In this document: piece by piece, positions 6,068 through 6,069 of the stretch
How positions within the stretch are numbered: the stretch's first letter is position 1
Layout: each line of letters opens with the position of its first letter
NCBI GenBank assembly: GCA_964485345.1
Contig: CAZAJB010000115.1
Coordinates: 1 to 6,069 of the forward strand
DNA from: UBA5420 sp964485345
GTDB taxonomy: Bacteria; Bacillota; Limnochordia; Darwinibacteriales; Darwinibacteriaceae
DNA: 6,069 bases
Reading direction: 5' to 3'
Position numbers and translations under genes: made by a program
Notes under the pieces: generated by a model
What the model saw: only the letters and a program-made list of their open reading frames with translations
Database searches by the model: none
Told to the model about the DNA's origin: nothing

Positions 6068-6069
6068 AA

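Overview
The window is a compact piece of a bacterial chromosome with balanced base composition. It holds four complete protein genes and almost no spare DNA. Strong purine-rich ribosome binding sites (GGAGGAG, GGAGGAGGA, GGAGGTGG), two probable TTG starts and the protein families present point to a Gram-positive anaerobe of the Bacillota, of clostridial or Limnochordia type. That placement is inference from style and family distribution, not proof.

Layout. Positions 1-228 hold no gene I can support, only a few small inverted repeats. A DUF1848 protein with a radical-SAM-like cysteine cluster runs rightward from 229 to 1164. It meets, tail to tail with 4 bases between the stop codons, a leftward block of three genes that fills the rest. 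In transcription order the block is a large SNF2-family helicase (5930-3267), a SWIM zinc-finger protein (3267-2536) whose start codon shares one base with the helicase stop codon, and a 12-helix major facilitator transporter (2434-1169). A leader of about 100 bases with overlapping perfect palindromes separates the transporter from the SWIM gene. The right edge (6035-6067) carries a strong REP-like hairpin with a tandem GGGGTC..ACCC unit.

How the genes relate. The helicase and SWIM protein are almost certainly co-translated and probably act together on DNA or a nucleoprotein complex. In other bacteria a SWIM finger is found fused or adjacent to SNF2 ATPases, and here the two parts are separate polypeptides. 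The transporter may share the transcript but has its own strong ribosome binding site and a possible operator, and no sequence feature ties its substrate to the helicase. The DUF1848 gene is a separate rightward unit. I see no tRNA, rRNA, CRISPR, transposase or integrase.

No clearly new system is visible. The points most worth a second look are the SNF2/SWIM coupled pair, the C-terminal position of the cysteine cluster in the DUF1848 protein, the palindrome cluster before the transporter, and the edge hairpin.
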